Shown piece by piece: positions 45,504 through 54,376 of a DNA stretch of 64,000 bases. The notes below the pieces were generated by a model. That model made no database searches and had not been told where the DNA came from. It was given only the letters and a program-made list of their open reading frames with translations. The DNA lies in contig NZ_VFTC01000005.1 in assembly GCF_007003975.1 (NCBI RefSeq), positions 124,001 to 188,000 of the forward strand, given 5' to 3'. The first letter of the stretch is position 1, and each line of letters begins with the position of its first letter. This DNA comes from Mesorhizobium sp. WSM4306 (GTDB lineage: Bacteria; Pseudomonadota; Alphaproteobacteria; Rhizobiales; Rhizobiaceae). The position numbers and the translations under genes are program-made.

Positions 45504-46734
45504 GTTGAACGGACTGCGTCGCCGGAATGTCCTTCATCCCGAGACTGGTGCAGTCCTGCTTGATGGTCGTGCTGCCGGACCACTGGATGGTGTCGGCGAC
45601 GACCTGAGTGCAGCCGCCGTTCCCCGAGAAGTTGCCAAGGTAGTTGACCTGCTGCCTGGGGAAATAGATGGCGCCGGTCAAAAGCGAGTCCGCGGTGCCA
45701 TTGAAAGTGCTCTGCGCCGCAGTCCCGGTCCTGTCGCCGTAGAACAGCACGCCGGAATAGGTTCCGGATGTCGGCGCGCTCAGCGTCACCTTGGCGTTGC
45801 CGTTCATGCTGACGGTGTTGCTGCCTGCCATGAAGATGGTTACCCCGCTGCCCGCGACGACCGCGTTGGCGTTGACCTTCATGCTGCCCTGCACGACATA
45901 GACGCCGGGCTGCAGGGTGACGTTGCCGCTAAGGCTCATGCCGCTGCAGTAGGTGCCAGGCTGGAGTGTTTGCGCCGTCTTGTTGCCGTTGACATTCTTG
46001 CACGGGTTGCTGGCTGTCGGGGTCGCCAGGCTGGAGAAAGGATCGGACGCCGGCAAGGCCTGGGTGATGTTTGACTTGCAGTCCGTGGTTGGTGGAACGT
46101 TCAGCACCATGCCGCCGACCGTGATCAGACAGTCGGCCTTTATCGTCGCCGAGCCCTGCGTCTTTATGGCGTCCGCGGCAATCGAGTCCGACATGACCGA
46201 GCAGCCGGTGAGATTGACGGCGGTGTTGCCGGAAAAGAGCGCAGCCTGGGCGGCCGACGGGCTGAGCGCCAGCACGCAGGCTTTCGAGGCGTCGGTGATG
46301 AGCGCCACGGCCCTCGCCTGTTCCGGAACCGGCGTGCTGTTGAAGATCGCCGTGAAGTAGCGATCGAGGTTCTGCTTGACGATGACCTCCACCGCCTTCT
46401 TCGCGGTGTTCGGGCCGGACAACGGCGGCGTGTTGACCTGGATCGTGCCCGGCGTGGCAAAATTGTTCGAGGTCGCCGACTGCGTGGCGGCGGCGATGAT
46501 GGTCGGGTTGTCGGAACCCGCGACTTTCTCGAGCGCACCGGCATAGGCCGCGGCATCGGCGACGGCCTGTAGCTTAAGGCTGCTGTAGTACCAGAAGGAC
46601 GTCTCCACACCGAGGCCGGCGCCGCCGACCACGATCGGCAAGGTGAAGGCAAAGGTGACGGCAACGTTACCGTTCGCGGCGCGTCTTAGGCGGCCGAAAA
46701 CAAACCACATCCAGGTGAACGCATTGAATGCCAT
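45493..46734 (-). CDS. TadG-like pilus assembly protein
   Basis: 413 residues from the ATG at 46734. An N-terminal Tad domain (GNVAVTFAFTLPIVVGGAGL, one helix, then LQAVADAAAYAGALE) leads into a long secreted part. From about residue 220 on it shows Gly/Asn/Val repeats with alternating strands (MSLSGNVTLQPGVYVVQG, MNGNAKVTLSAP), probably a beta-solenoid-like region. Several Cys suggest disulfides outside the membrane. First gene of a three-gene unit, TadG-TadE-TadE. No tadA, B, C or Z ATPase/platform genes are in the window. Confidence 0.85.
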   Translation of the reverse strand: MAFNAFTWMWFVFGRLRRAANGNVAVTFAFTLPIVVGGAGLGVETSFWYYSSLKLQAVADAAAYAGALEKVAGSDNPTIIAAATQSATSNNFATPGTIQVNTPPLSGPNTAKKAVEVIVKQNLDRYFTAIFNSTPVPEQARAVALITDASKACVLALSPSAAQAALFSGNTAVNLTGCSVMSDSIAADAIKTQGSATIKADCLITVGGMVLNVPPTTDCKSNITQALPASDPFSSLATPTASNPCKNVNGNKTAQTLQPGTYCSGMSLSGNVTLQPGVYVVQGSMKVNANAVVAGSGVTIFMAGSNTVSMNGNAKVTLSAPTSGTYSGVLFYGDRTGTAAQSTFNGTADSLLTGAIYFPRQQVNYLGNFSGNGGCTQVVADTIQWSGSTTIKQDCTSLGMKDIPATQSVQLVE

Positions 46735-46988
46735 ATGTTATTAGAAACCACGAATAGATAAACGAATGTCTAAAAACTCCATTCCGATTCGACGTAGTCC
46801 GACGGGCCAGGCGCAATTGTTGCGATCGCGCCTCGTGCCGCCGCTTGACTGTCGGAGGTATCGCCCCAGAAACGATGAATGCGAAAGATCGTTTTCATGG
46901 AGAGGTCACATGCCGCTATCGCGAACTTTGTTGCCGACCAAAATGACATTTTACCCGTCTGAGACGAAGCTATCGAGAAGACAGGGGG

Positions 46989-47720
46989 ATGGTTTCAAGG
47001 CGCAAAATTGTTCAAATGTGCGGCGGGGCCGGAACGACAATCACGGGTACACTGAAGGAGCGCCTGTCAGGAATGGATTTTGATTGGCAGAGCATCAACG
47101 GCTCAGCTTCGTTTGCCGAGCGCGACTACGTGACGAACAAGCTGTCGACGTGGATGCCCATTCTTGAACCGCTGCGGGATACGCCGCTTTCGATTCTGGA
47201 AATCGGCTCCATGGAGGGCCGCTCCGCCCTCTTCTTTGCCAGCTATTTGCGAAAGGCTGTCATCACCTGCGTCGATCCCTTCCACAAACGGGGGAAACGC
47301 TTCGACAGGAATTTGAAGCGTTACGCCGATCGGGTGACGAAGATTCGCGACTTCTCACTGCCGGCGCTGATCAGACTACGCCAGGCAGGGGCGGAATTTG
47401 ACCTGGTTTATATCGATGGTTGTCATGAGCGCGAAAGCGTCATGATGGATAGCGTCCTGGCATGGGGGATGCTCAAGCTTGGCGGCATGCTCATTTGGGA
47501 CGACTACACCGACTATAAGGACGACAAGGCAAATTGGGAGCGTCCCACGTCCGCCGTCGATGGCTTCCTGGTCGCCTACGCGCAAGAGTTTCAAGAGATC
47601 TCGCGCACCAAACAGCTCATCGTAAAGAAGACTGCCGATACCCCGCGCTGCCCGGTGAGGGGAAAGATCGGTTCACGCCGCCTCAGGACCTTTGTGCAAT
47701 CCATTCAGGGCTGGCTCTGA
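46989..47720 (+). CDS. Class I SAM-dependent methyltransferase (Methyltransf_24)
   Basis: 243 residues if started at ATG 46989; a start at 47073 (MDFDWQSING) is possible and would give 215. SAM motif I is in ILEIGSMEGRSALFFASYL, acidic motif in VITCVDPFHKR, and later DLVYIDGCHERESVMMDSVL and GGMLIWDDYTDY. This pattern is that of Methyltransf_24 proteins, often tied to glycan or small-molecule methylation. Nothing nearby tells the substrate. Upstream 254 nt contain no gene. Confidence 0.82.
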   Translation: MVSRRKIVQMCGGAGTTITGTLKERLSGMDFDWQSINGSASFAERDYVTNKLSTWMPILEPLRDTPLSILEIGSMEGRSALFFASYLRKAVITCVDPFHKRGKRFDRNLKRYADRVTKIRDFSLPALIRLRQAGAEFDLVYIDGCHERESVMMDSVLAWGMLKLGGMLIWDDYTDYKDDKANWERPTSAVDGFLVAYAQEFQEISRTKQLIVKKTADTPRCPVRGKIGSRRLRTFVQSIQGWL

Positions 47721-47783
47721 GAGCCACGGCGACGGGGGCGCCTCAGACAGACTTTCCGTCCGAAACCAGCCATTCCGTCACGA

Positions 47784-48770
47784 TCAGCCCGCGAGGCGCG
47801 CACGAAATAACGTGCAGCCGTCCGGGAGGCGCGACCTGGAGATACTTCTGAATCCAGCCTCGGTCATCCACGCGCGATACTGACCTTCCGTGTAGGATTC
47901 GCCTGCGCGATAGAGATTCAGGAAGGTGAGATTGAGAAAGACACCCTCGGGCGGGCCGAGGCGATCGTCATCGACGACACCCCACCCCGCAATGGCGATC
48001 TCGCCTCCTTGCGTGAGGCAACGCGCGGCGTTCAGGATCGAACTGCGCGCCTGGTTTGGCGGAAGGATCTGGACGACGGCCTTCAGGATCGCCAGATCGT
48101 GCCGGCCGATCGATGGCGCAACAGTTATGTCGCCTTCTTCGACAACCACGTCGTCGGCACCGTATTCTGACAGGATGGCTGGCGCGACCGCTGCGACTGT
48201 TGGGAGTTCCATCAGCGTCGCCGCAATGTGCGGCCACCGCTCGCGAAGTCCGACGAGAATGGTCCCGGCGCCGCCGCCAATGTCGATCACCGAACCGATC
48301 GCCGAGAGGTCCAACTCACGGGCCAGATTTCGGCCGAAAATCACCCCGCCAGGGGCAAGGATGCGGCTGAAGGCCGCCGCGGACTCAGGCCCCGCTTCGG
48401 AAAAGTCGTGCAGCGCAGCCGGCCGGTTCTGCCGCAGCGATTCTGCGGTCAAAAGGTCGGCTCCCCAGAGCTCGCGCAGGAGCGCGTGGTCGCCACCGCG
48501 ATAGGTCGGCTTGGACGCGTCTAGGAACTCCGACGCTTCGGCTCCGTTGCGGAATTGACCATCATCGACGTCGAGGAGAGCGATGCTGGCGAGCGCGTAG
48601 AGGAGCCGCGACAGACGATCGGGCTCGACCTTGAGCGCGATCCCAAGGCTGTCGGCAGTCATCGCGTTGCCGCCGAGCCGGGTGAAGATGCCAAGATCCA
48701 GCCCGGCGCGAAGCGCCAAGGCCGGGGGCACCCCTGCGATCAGCTTGTCGATCCGATCAGAATCCACCAT
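47784..48770 (-). CDS. O-methyltransferase (Methyltransf_2 family)
   Basis: 328 residues from the ATG at 48770. The N-terminal dimerisation helices (VPPALALRAGLDLGIFTRLG, TADSLGIALKVEPDRLSRLL) and the C-terminal SAM domain (VIDIGGGAGTILVGLRERWP, EEGDITVAPSIGRHDLAILK, ILPPNQARSSILNAARCLTQ) match the O-methyltransferases for aromatic or polyketide-like products. Convergent with the previous methyltransferase gene with a 63-nt gap. Confidence 0.88.
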   Translation of the reverse strand: MVDSDRIDKLIAGVPPALALRAGLDLGIFTRLGGNAMTADSLGIALKVEPDRLSRLLYALASIALLDVDDGQFRNGAEASEFLDASKPTYRGGDHALLRELWGADLLTAESLRQNRPAALHDFSEAGPESAAAFSRILAPGGVIFGRNLARELDLSAIGSVIDIGGGAGTILVGLRERWPHIAATLMELPTVAAVAPAILSEYGADDVVVEEGDITVAPSIGRHDLAILKAVVQILPPNQARSSILNAARCLTQGGEIAIAGWGVVDDDRLGPPEGVFLNLTFLNLYRAGESYTEGQYRAWMTEAGFRSISRSRLPDGCTLFRARLAG

Positions 48771-48885
48771 GTCACATCCCGTTGCGCGATCCGGGACCGA
48801 CTTTGAAACAGCTCGGCCGACCTCGTCAAATCAGCTTGACCGTGGTCGCGCATCATTGCTGGTTGAGCTTTGCTTGCGTCGAGCG

Positions 48886-50277
48886 CTACGCAGGCAGAGC
48901 CAGCAGGACCATCCCCGCCAGCGCCGAACCGGCTAATGTCGGCAGCATGCCGACCTTCAGTTTCAGCATGGCGACCATCGCGGCTGCCGCCAGCAGTGCG
49001 GCGCGCCAGTCCAGCGACGACAGCACCGGCACCTCCATCCCGAGGCCGACATGGTGCACCGCGCCGAAAACGACGTGCAGCGCAAACCACAGAGCAAGGT
49101 TCATCACCACGCCGACGACAGCCGCCGTGATCGCGGTCAGGGCTGCCGACAGCGCCTTGTTGCCGCGCAGCGCCTCGATATACGGGGCGCCGAGAAAAAT
49201 CCAGAAGAAGCAGGGCACGAACGTCACCCAGAGCGTCAGCAATGCGCCGAGCGATCCGGCGACGAGCGGGCTCAGCGCACCAGCATGCCGTGAGGCGGCG
49301 ACGAAGCCGACGAACTGGAGCACCAGGATCAGAGGGCCCGGCGTGGTCTCGGCAAGGCCAAGACCGTCGACCATTTCACCGGGGGCGAGCCAGCCGAATG
49401 ACGTCACGGCCGCCTGTGCGACATAGGAGAGCGCGGCATAGGCGCCGCCGAAGGTGACCACCGCCATCAGGCTGAAGAAGCCGCCGAGCTGTGTCCACAC
49501 ACTGGCTGGGCCGGTCAGCGCCAGGATCAGCACGACCGGTCCGAGCCAGACCGGTAGCCAGATCGCGGCGGTGCGCGGCGCATGCCATTTCGTCGGCCTG
49601 GTATGGGCGAGTTCGCCGCGCTCGAACATCAGGTCGACCGCGCCTCTGACATCGGGCAAATTATCCTTGCCATGTGCGGTTCCGGAAAACCGCGCCGGCG
49701 CCAGGCGATTGCCGATCCAGCCGGCCAGCCCGGCAAACAGGATGATCAGCGGAAACGGCAGCCTGACGACATAGATGGCAAGGAAGGCTACCACCGCGAT
49801 CGCCACCATCACCCGGTTCTTGAGCGCCCGTTTGCCGATGCGGATAACCGCCTCGACGACGACGGCCAGCACCGCTGCCTTGATGCCGAAGAACAGCGCC
49901 TCGATGACAGGCGCATCATTGTAGAGCACGTAGAAGATGCTGAGACCCAGCATGACCAGGGCGCCGGGCAGCACGAACAGGATGCCGGCAACGAGGCCGC
50001 CGGCGGTCCGGTGCAGCAGCCAGCCGATATAGATCGCCAGCTGCTGCGCCTCGGGTCCGGGCAACAGCATGCAATAATTGAGCGCATGCAAAAACCGCTG
50101 CTCGCCGATCCAGCGCCGCTCCTCGACCAGTTCCTTGTGCATCAGCGCGATCTGTCCGGCCGGCCCGCCGAAGGAAAGCAAACCGATCTTCGCCCACAGT
50201 TTTGTGGCCTGCCCGAAGGTCGGTGCTGAGGGCGCCTCGACACCATGAGCCTTTTCGCCAGCGGCAACGGCGCTCAT
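48886..50277 (-). CDS. chrA: Chromate transporter
   Basis: 463 residues from ATG 50277, overlapping the chrB stop (ATGA). Two homologous CHR halves: LWAKIGLLSFGGPAGQIALM with LNYCMLLPGPEAQQLAIYIG, and LMAVVTFGGAYAALSYVAQA with MVDGLGLAETTPGPLILVLQ. About ten membrane helices. It exports chromate taken in by sulfate uptake, driven by the proton gradient. Coupled to chrB. Confidence 0.95.
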   Translation of the reverse strand: MSAVAAGEKAHGVEAPSAPTFGQATKLWAKIGLLSFGGPAGQIALMHKELVEERRWIGEQRFLHALNYCMLLPGPEAQQLAIYIGWLLHRTAGGLVAGILFVLPGALVMLGLSIFYVLYNDAPVIEALFFGIKAAVLAVVVEAVIRIGKRALKNRVMVAIAVVAFLAIYVVRLPFPLIILFAGLAGWIGNRLAPARFSGTAHGKDNLPDVRGAVDLMFERGELAHTRPTKWHAPRTAAIWLPVWLGPVVLILALTGPASVWTQLGGFFSLMAVVTFGGAYAALSYVAQAAVTSFGWLAPGEMVDGLGLAETTPGPLILVLQFVGFVAASRHAGALSPLVAGSLGALLTLWVTFVPCFFWIFLGAPYIEALRGNKALSAALTAITAAVVGVVMNLALWFALHVVFGAVHHVGLGMEVPVLSSLDWRAALLAAAAMVAMLKLKVGMLPTLAGSALAGMVLLALPA

Positions 50278-51089
50278 GTTTTGACCCCGCTCGGCCAGTT
50301 GTGGGTTTCGTCGGTGGCGTCGCGGCACCACCTGAAAAACGCGTCATAGAGCAGCATGCCGGCCTCGAGCTGCTCGAGATCGTCGCGGAACATCCGCGAG
50401 AGGCCGAGCGATGCCGCGAGGAACCCTGCCGCCTGCGGTATGAGATCAAGGCGCGCCGTGTCGGCCGCGCGCACGATCAAAGCAAGACGGTCGAGCGCTT
50501 CGGAGCGCAGCCCGAATTCCTCGATCATGGTGTCGAAGGTACAGCGCTCGCCGCGATGGCTCCAGAACACATCGTCGATGTCGAAGGGAATCGCCGCGAA
50601 ACGGTCGGCGGCAGCCAGCACTTCGGCCGGTTCGACGAACAGGAACACTGCAGAGGGATCGACGAAGCGGCGGATCAGCCATGGGCAAGCAATGCGGTCG
50701 ACCTTGGGGCGGGCGCGCGTCACCCAGACCGTGCGGCCCCTGTCGTCGCGGCGCGGTATCTTGTCGGTCTTGATCACAAGACCCTTGGCCGCCAACCAGG
50801 CCTCGAAGCCGCCTTCCAGGGATTCAGCAGTGATGCCCTCATGGCGCAGCCAGGCAGCGACGCCTTGCGAGAGTTTTTGCCCACTTTGACAGATGACGAC
50901 GACGTGGCGTCCGGCGAACTCGGCCGCCCAGGTGGAAACGGTCTTGAAGTCGCGCCGGGATGAAGCCGGAAGCAAGCGCGGATCGGCGTCATAGTCCTCG
51001 TCGATGCGGACATCGACAAGAACAGGCGCGTCCGGCAGGCCGATGAGACGAGAGAGCTGCGCTACGGTGATTGCGGTTGTTGACGGCAT
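50274..51089 (-). CDS. chrB: Chromate resistance protein ChrB with N-terminal rhodanese domain
   Basis: 271 residues from the ATG at 51089 behind GGAGGTGG. Residues 1-105 are a rhodanese-like domain with active Cys67 (VICQSGQKLSQG). Residues 120-271 are a ChrB domain (VTRARPKVDRIACPWLIRRF, IPFDIDDVFWSHRGERCTFD). ChrB proteins act as chromate-responsive regulators or help the transporter. The rhodanese fusion is a known variant. Transcribed ahead of chrA. Confidence 0.92.
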   Translation of the reverse strand: MPSTTAITVAQLSRLIGLPDAPVLVDVRIDEDYDADPRLLPASSRRDFKTVSTWAAEFAGRHVVVICQSGQKLSQGVAAWLRHEGITAESLEGGFEAWLAAKGLVIKTDKIPRRDDRGRTVWVTRARPKVDRIACPWLIRRFVDPSAVFLFVEPAEVLAAADRFAAIPFDIDDVFWSHRGERCTFDTMIEEFGLRSEALDRLALIVRAADTARLDLIPQAAGFLAASLGLSRMFRDDLEQLEAGMLLYDAFFRWCRDATDETHNWPSGVKT

Positions 51090-51232
51090 GGCGTCCACCT
51101 CCAGAGTAAGAGTTTGGACGCGATCGTTGGGCTGACGCCTCACGGGGTCGTCGCGAAGGAACCCCTTGTCACTATGCTGGAATGATCCTTCGTGCTTGTC
51201 AATCCATAACCCGGCTGTTCGTTTCAACGTCT

Positions 51233-51946
51233 TCAGCGCGAAGAAATTTGCCAAACCGCCACGCCAGCAAGAACGAGGCCGGCGAAACCTTCGATGCTTC
51301 TGGATACTATGTCGAACAAGCGTGGCCGGCTGTCGAAAAAATGCACCAGCCGTTCCCGAAACAGGATCGACAACACCGCCACGCAGGACAGGGTCAGCGC
51401 CACGCCGGCCATCATGGTGACCGCAAACAGAATACCGGCAAGCGGAACGCCTCTGGATATCGCGAAGGTCATCACGAACAGGGTCAGCGGGCATGGAATC
51501 AGGCCGGCCATGACCCCAACGGCTTCGCCCTCATGCTTGTGATGGTGGCCGTGGCTCAATGCGCGCCACAACATCCAGACGCCGATCAGGCCAAGCAACC
51601 CACGGCTGACGTCTTCCAGCAGCGGCGCTCGGCCAACGCTTCCCAAGGCAATCGATACCAGCGGTAACGAGAATGCCGCGATTAGCACCGCGATCGTCAC
51701 ATGCGTGAAGGAGAGCGTCAGTGACACCAGAAGGCCGCGTGAAACCTTCGCGTCCGAACCGGCCAGATACGTGGCCAGGACGGCCTTGCTATGTCCTGGC
51801 GTCAGGGCATGCGCCGCACCAAAAAGCACGCCCATCGGCAGAAAAGCAAGGAACGCAAGCCAGCCACCGCCAGCCGAGAGCAGCTTTATCTGATCGGCGA
51901 GCGCCAGGTAGATCGTGCGCTGGAATTCGACAAGCGTCTGGAGCAT
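51233..51946 (-). CDS. NicO/RcnA-family nickel/cobalt exporter
   Basis: 237 residues, six membrane segments. The metal motif HALTPGHSKAVLATYL (HxxxPGHxK), SHGHHHKHEGEAVG in the cytosolic loop, and GLIPCPLTLF are typical of the RcnA/NicO group. It probably exports Ni2+ or Co2+. It starts 39 nt downstream of dmeF on the same strand, making a three-gene unit dmeR-dmeF-nicO. Confidence 0.88.
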   Translation of the reverse strand: MLQTLVEFQRTIYLALADQIKLLSAGGGWLAFLAFLPMGVLFGAAHALTPGHSKAVLATYLAGSDAKVSRGLLVSLTLSFTHVTIAVLIAAFSLPLVSIALGSVGRAPLLEDVSRGLLGLIGVWMLWRALSHGHHHKHEGEAVGVMAGLIPCPLTLFVMTFAISRGVPLAGILFAVTMMAGVALTLSCVAVLSILFRERLVHFFDSRPRLFDIVSRSIEGFAGLVLAGVAVWQISSR

Positions 51947-51985
51947 CAGCTTGGACCGGCAGAAGCGGGTGGTTTTCTGCGCACG

Positions 51986-53026
51986 TCAGTGTTGGTGGTC
52001 GCTGTGTTCGCCATGATTGTGGTCGTGAGGATGTGGATGCTCGTGCGCGCCATGTTCGCTCGAAAACCGGATGTTGGCAGTCGCGAGTGCAGGCATGTGT
52101 TCGAACAGTTCATTCTCCAGCGCTGTCGTGATCTTGTTTGCTTCCGCGAGCGGCAACGTTTCGTCCGCAGCGATGGCGATGTCGGCGTGCAGCTTGTGGC
52201 CAATCCAGCGGGCCTTGGCATCGACGATGTAAGCACCTGGCACATGCTCGCCAGCATGATGAATTTCGGCCATCACACCTGGCTCGACGCCGTCGAGCAT
52301 ACGGGTGAGCACCGAACGCGCCGATTGCCAGACGATACCGAAAATGGCGACCGTGATGAGGAGCCCGATAATCGGGTCGGCCAGCGGAAATCCGAGCCAG
52401 ACGCCGATAGCGCCAATGACCACCGCAAGGCTGGTGAGCCCGTCGGTGCGGGCATGGTAGCCGTCAGCGACGAGCGCCGCACTGTTGATTTCCCTGCCGA
52501 TGCGGATGCGAAACACCGCGACGGCCTCATTGCCGAGGAAGCCGACGATACCCGCCGCCGTCAGCCAGCCAAGATGCGTCACTGCCTGCGGATGGATCAA
52601 ACGCTCGATAGCCTGGTACCCGGCGACGATGGCGCTGAACAGAATAACCAGCACGATGACGATACCGGCGAGGTCTTCGACCCGACCCAGTCCATAGGTG
52701 AAGGTTGATGACGGCTTGCGCCTCGCCAGCATGAAGGCGACCCACAAGGGGATGGCAGTGGTTGCGTCACCAATATTGTGAATGGTGTCGGCAAGAAGCG
52801 CCACACTGCCCGAGACAACCACCACGGCCATCTGCATTGCTGCCGTGACCGCCAGGATGACAAAAGACCATTTTATGGCCCAGATGCCCCGAACGGTCGT
52901 CGCGATGGTTGCATCGATGACGCCGTGTGTATGACCATGCGGACCGTGGTGGTCGTGATCGTGGCCGGCATGACCGTGCGAACCGAAGCCTAACCAGTCG
53001 AGGGTGCGCCTGCCGATATCGCTCAT
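51986..53026 (-). CDS. dmeF: Cation diffusion facilitator DmeF (Co/Ni efflux)
   Basis: 346 residues from ATG 53026, overlapping the dmeR stop. His-rich N-terminus (GSHGHAGHDHDHHGPHGHTH) and C-terminus (HEHPHPHDHNHGEHSDHQH). Six membrane helices with the metal-site pattern LLADTIHNIGDATTAIP (HxxxD) and VADGYHARTDGLTSLAVVIG (HxxxD). The DmeF subgroup of CDF proteins, with paired DmeR, exports Co2+ and Ni2+ in rhizobia and Agrobacterium. Confidence 0.95.
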   Translation of the reverse strand: MSDIGRRTLDWLGFGSHGHAGHDHDHHGPHGHTHGVIDATIATTVRGIWAIKWSFVILAVTAAMQMAVVVVSGSVALLADTIHNIGDATTAIPLWVAFMLARRKPSSTFTYGLGRVEDLAGIVIVLVILFSAIVAGYQAIERLIHPQAVTHLGWLTAAGIVGFLGNEAVAVFRIRIGREINSAALVADGYHARTDGLTSLAVVIGAIGVWLGFPLADPIIGLLITVAIFGIVWQSARSVLTRMLDGVEPGVMAEIHHAGEHVPGAYIVDAKARWIGHKLHADIAIAADETLPLAEANKITTALENELFEHMPALATANIRFSSEHGAHEHPHPHDHNHGEHSDHQH

Positions 53027-53289
53027 AGATACTTGGCCAACTGCTTGAGCTCCGCCAGCGAGTCGTGCGCTCCGCCCGCGGCGGTGTCGGTCAGGCAATG
53101 TTCGATATGGTCGTGGATCAGTTCTCGCTTGGCGCTGCTTATGGCGCTTTCCACGGCATGGAGTTGCTGTGCGAGGTCAACACAGGAACGATGAGCTTCG
53201 AACATGGAGAGCACTGCCGCAAGGTGGCCTTGCGCGCGCTTTAGACGCTTCACGATAGCGGGATGCGACTGGTGGGTATTGTCTGCCAT
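53023..53289 (-). CDS. dmeR: DmeR, RcnR/CsoR-family metal-sensing repressor
   Basis: 88 residues. Four-helix RcnR fold: HQSHPAIVKRLKRAQGHLAA, Cys in AHRSCVDLAQQLHAVESAIS, His positions in LIHDHIEHCL. The set of one Cys and several His fits the RcnR Ni/Co site. It derepresses dmeF when metal binds. Stop and dmeF start overlap. Confidence 0.93.
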   Translation of the reverse strand: MADNTHQSHPAIVKRLKRAQGHLAAVLSMFEAHRSCVDLAQQLHAVESAISSAKRELIHDHIEHCLTDTAAGGAHDSLAELKQLAKYL

Positions 53290-53299
53290 GCCAGTCGAC

Positions 53300-53316
53300 T
53301 ATCCTCCCCGGGAGGA
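53300..53316. promoter_or_regulatory. Likely DmeR operator
   Basis: ATCCTCCC-C-GGGAGGAT is a perfect palindrome 11 nt upstream of dmeR. RcnR-type sites are G/C tracts flanked by inverted AT-containing ends, which this resembles. Part of it (GGGGAGGA on the coding strand) lies rather far upstream to be just a ribosome site. Confidence 0.6.
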
Positions 53317-53363
53317 TGAGTCAATCTGCAGTCTGTGATGGCGAGTTGATCTCGGGGACAGCC

Positions 53364-54152
53364 CTATTGCGCCGTCCAGCCGCCATCCATCGGCAAGGTC
53401 GTGCCGGTGATCTGCCTGGCCGCGTCAGAGCACAGGAAAAGCGTCAGCGCGGCAAGCTCCTCGACGGTAACGAATTCCTTGGTCGGCTGCGCCGCCAACA
53501 GCACGTCGTGCTTGACCTGCTCCTCGGTCATGCCGCGCGCCTTCATCGTGTCGGGGATCTGCTTTTCGACCAGCGGTGTCCAGACATAGCCAGGCGCGAT
53601 GGCGTTGACGGTGATGCCGTCCTGCGCGACTTCGAGCGCCACAGTCTTGGTCAGGCCGGCAATGCCGTGTTTGGCCGAGACATAAGCCGACTTGAACGGC
53701 GAGGCGACCAGCGCATGCGCCGACGCGGTGTTGATGATGCGCCCCCATTTGCGCGCCTTCATGCCCGGCACCACAGCCTTGATCGCATAGAAGGCAGCGA
53801 GCAGATTGATGCGGATGATGGCCTCCCACTTGTCGTCGGGGAATTCCTCGATCGGCGCGACATGCTGTATCCCGGCATTGTTGACCAGAATGTCGAGGCT
53901 GCCGAATGCAGCTTCGGCCTCGTGCACCATGGCGGTCACCGCGGCGCCGTCCATCATGTTGGCGCCGGAATAGCGGCACTTGACGCCGAAATCCTTCTCG
54001 ATGCCGGCGCGCTCCTGCTCGATCGCGGCGGCGTCGCCGAGCCCGTTGATGGTGACGTTGGCGCCTTCGGCGGCAAAGGCGCGGGCAATGGCCAGGCCGA
54101 TGCCGCTGGTCGACCCGGTGACGAGCGCATTCTTCGAAGACAGGGAACCCAT
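53364..54152 (-). CDS. bdhA: 3-hydroxybutyrate dehydrogenase
   Basis: 262 residues from the ATG at 54152. SDR motifs VTGSTSGIGLAIARAF, NNAGIQHVAPIEEFP (the IQHV segment is diagnostic), TASAHALVASPFKSAYVSAK and NAIAPGYVWTPLVEKQIP. It reversibly oxidises (R)-3-hydroxybutyrate to acetoacetate with NAD+, linking PHB turnover to acetoacetate decarboxylase and acyl-CoA pathways. Divergent from adc. Confidence 0.95.
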   Translation of the reverse strand: MGSLSSKNALVTGSTSGIGLAIARAFAAEGANVTINGLGDAAAIEQERAGIEKDFGVKCRYSGANMMDGAAVTAMVHEAEAAFGSLDILVNNAGIQHVAPIEEFPDDKWEAIIRINLLAAFYAIKAVVPGMKARKWGRIINTASAHALVASPFKSAYVSAKHGIAGLTKTVALEVAQDGITVNAIAPGYVWTPLVEKQIPDTMKARGMTEEQVKHDVLLAAQPTKEFVTVEELAALTLFLCSDAARQITGTTLPMDGGWTAQ

Positions 54153-54376
54153 GGGAGATCTCGCGACTGGTGGGAGGGACTTATGAAAGGCACATAGTTT
54201 GTGCGCCGCAACATGACAATGCCAGAGCCATATGTCGGCGCTATTACAGCGCTGCGGGCGCGCTTTGCCGACCCGGCGGACACCGTCTTGAGGCTGACAC
54301 GGCAGTGTCATGGTGCCGTGCAACATAATCGGTCGCGCATTCGCGCGGGGTTTTCTGATCCAAACGGGGCAACACC

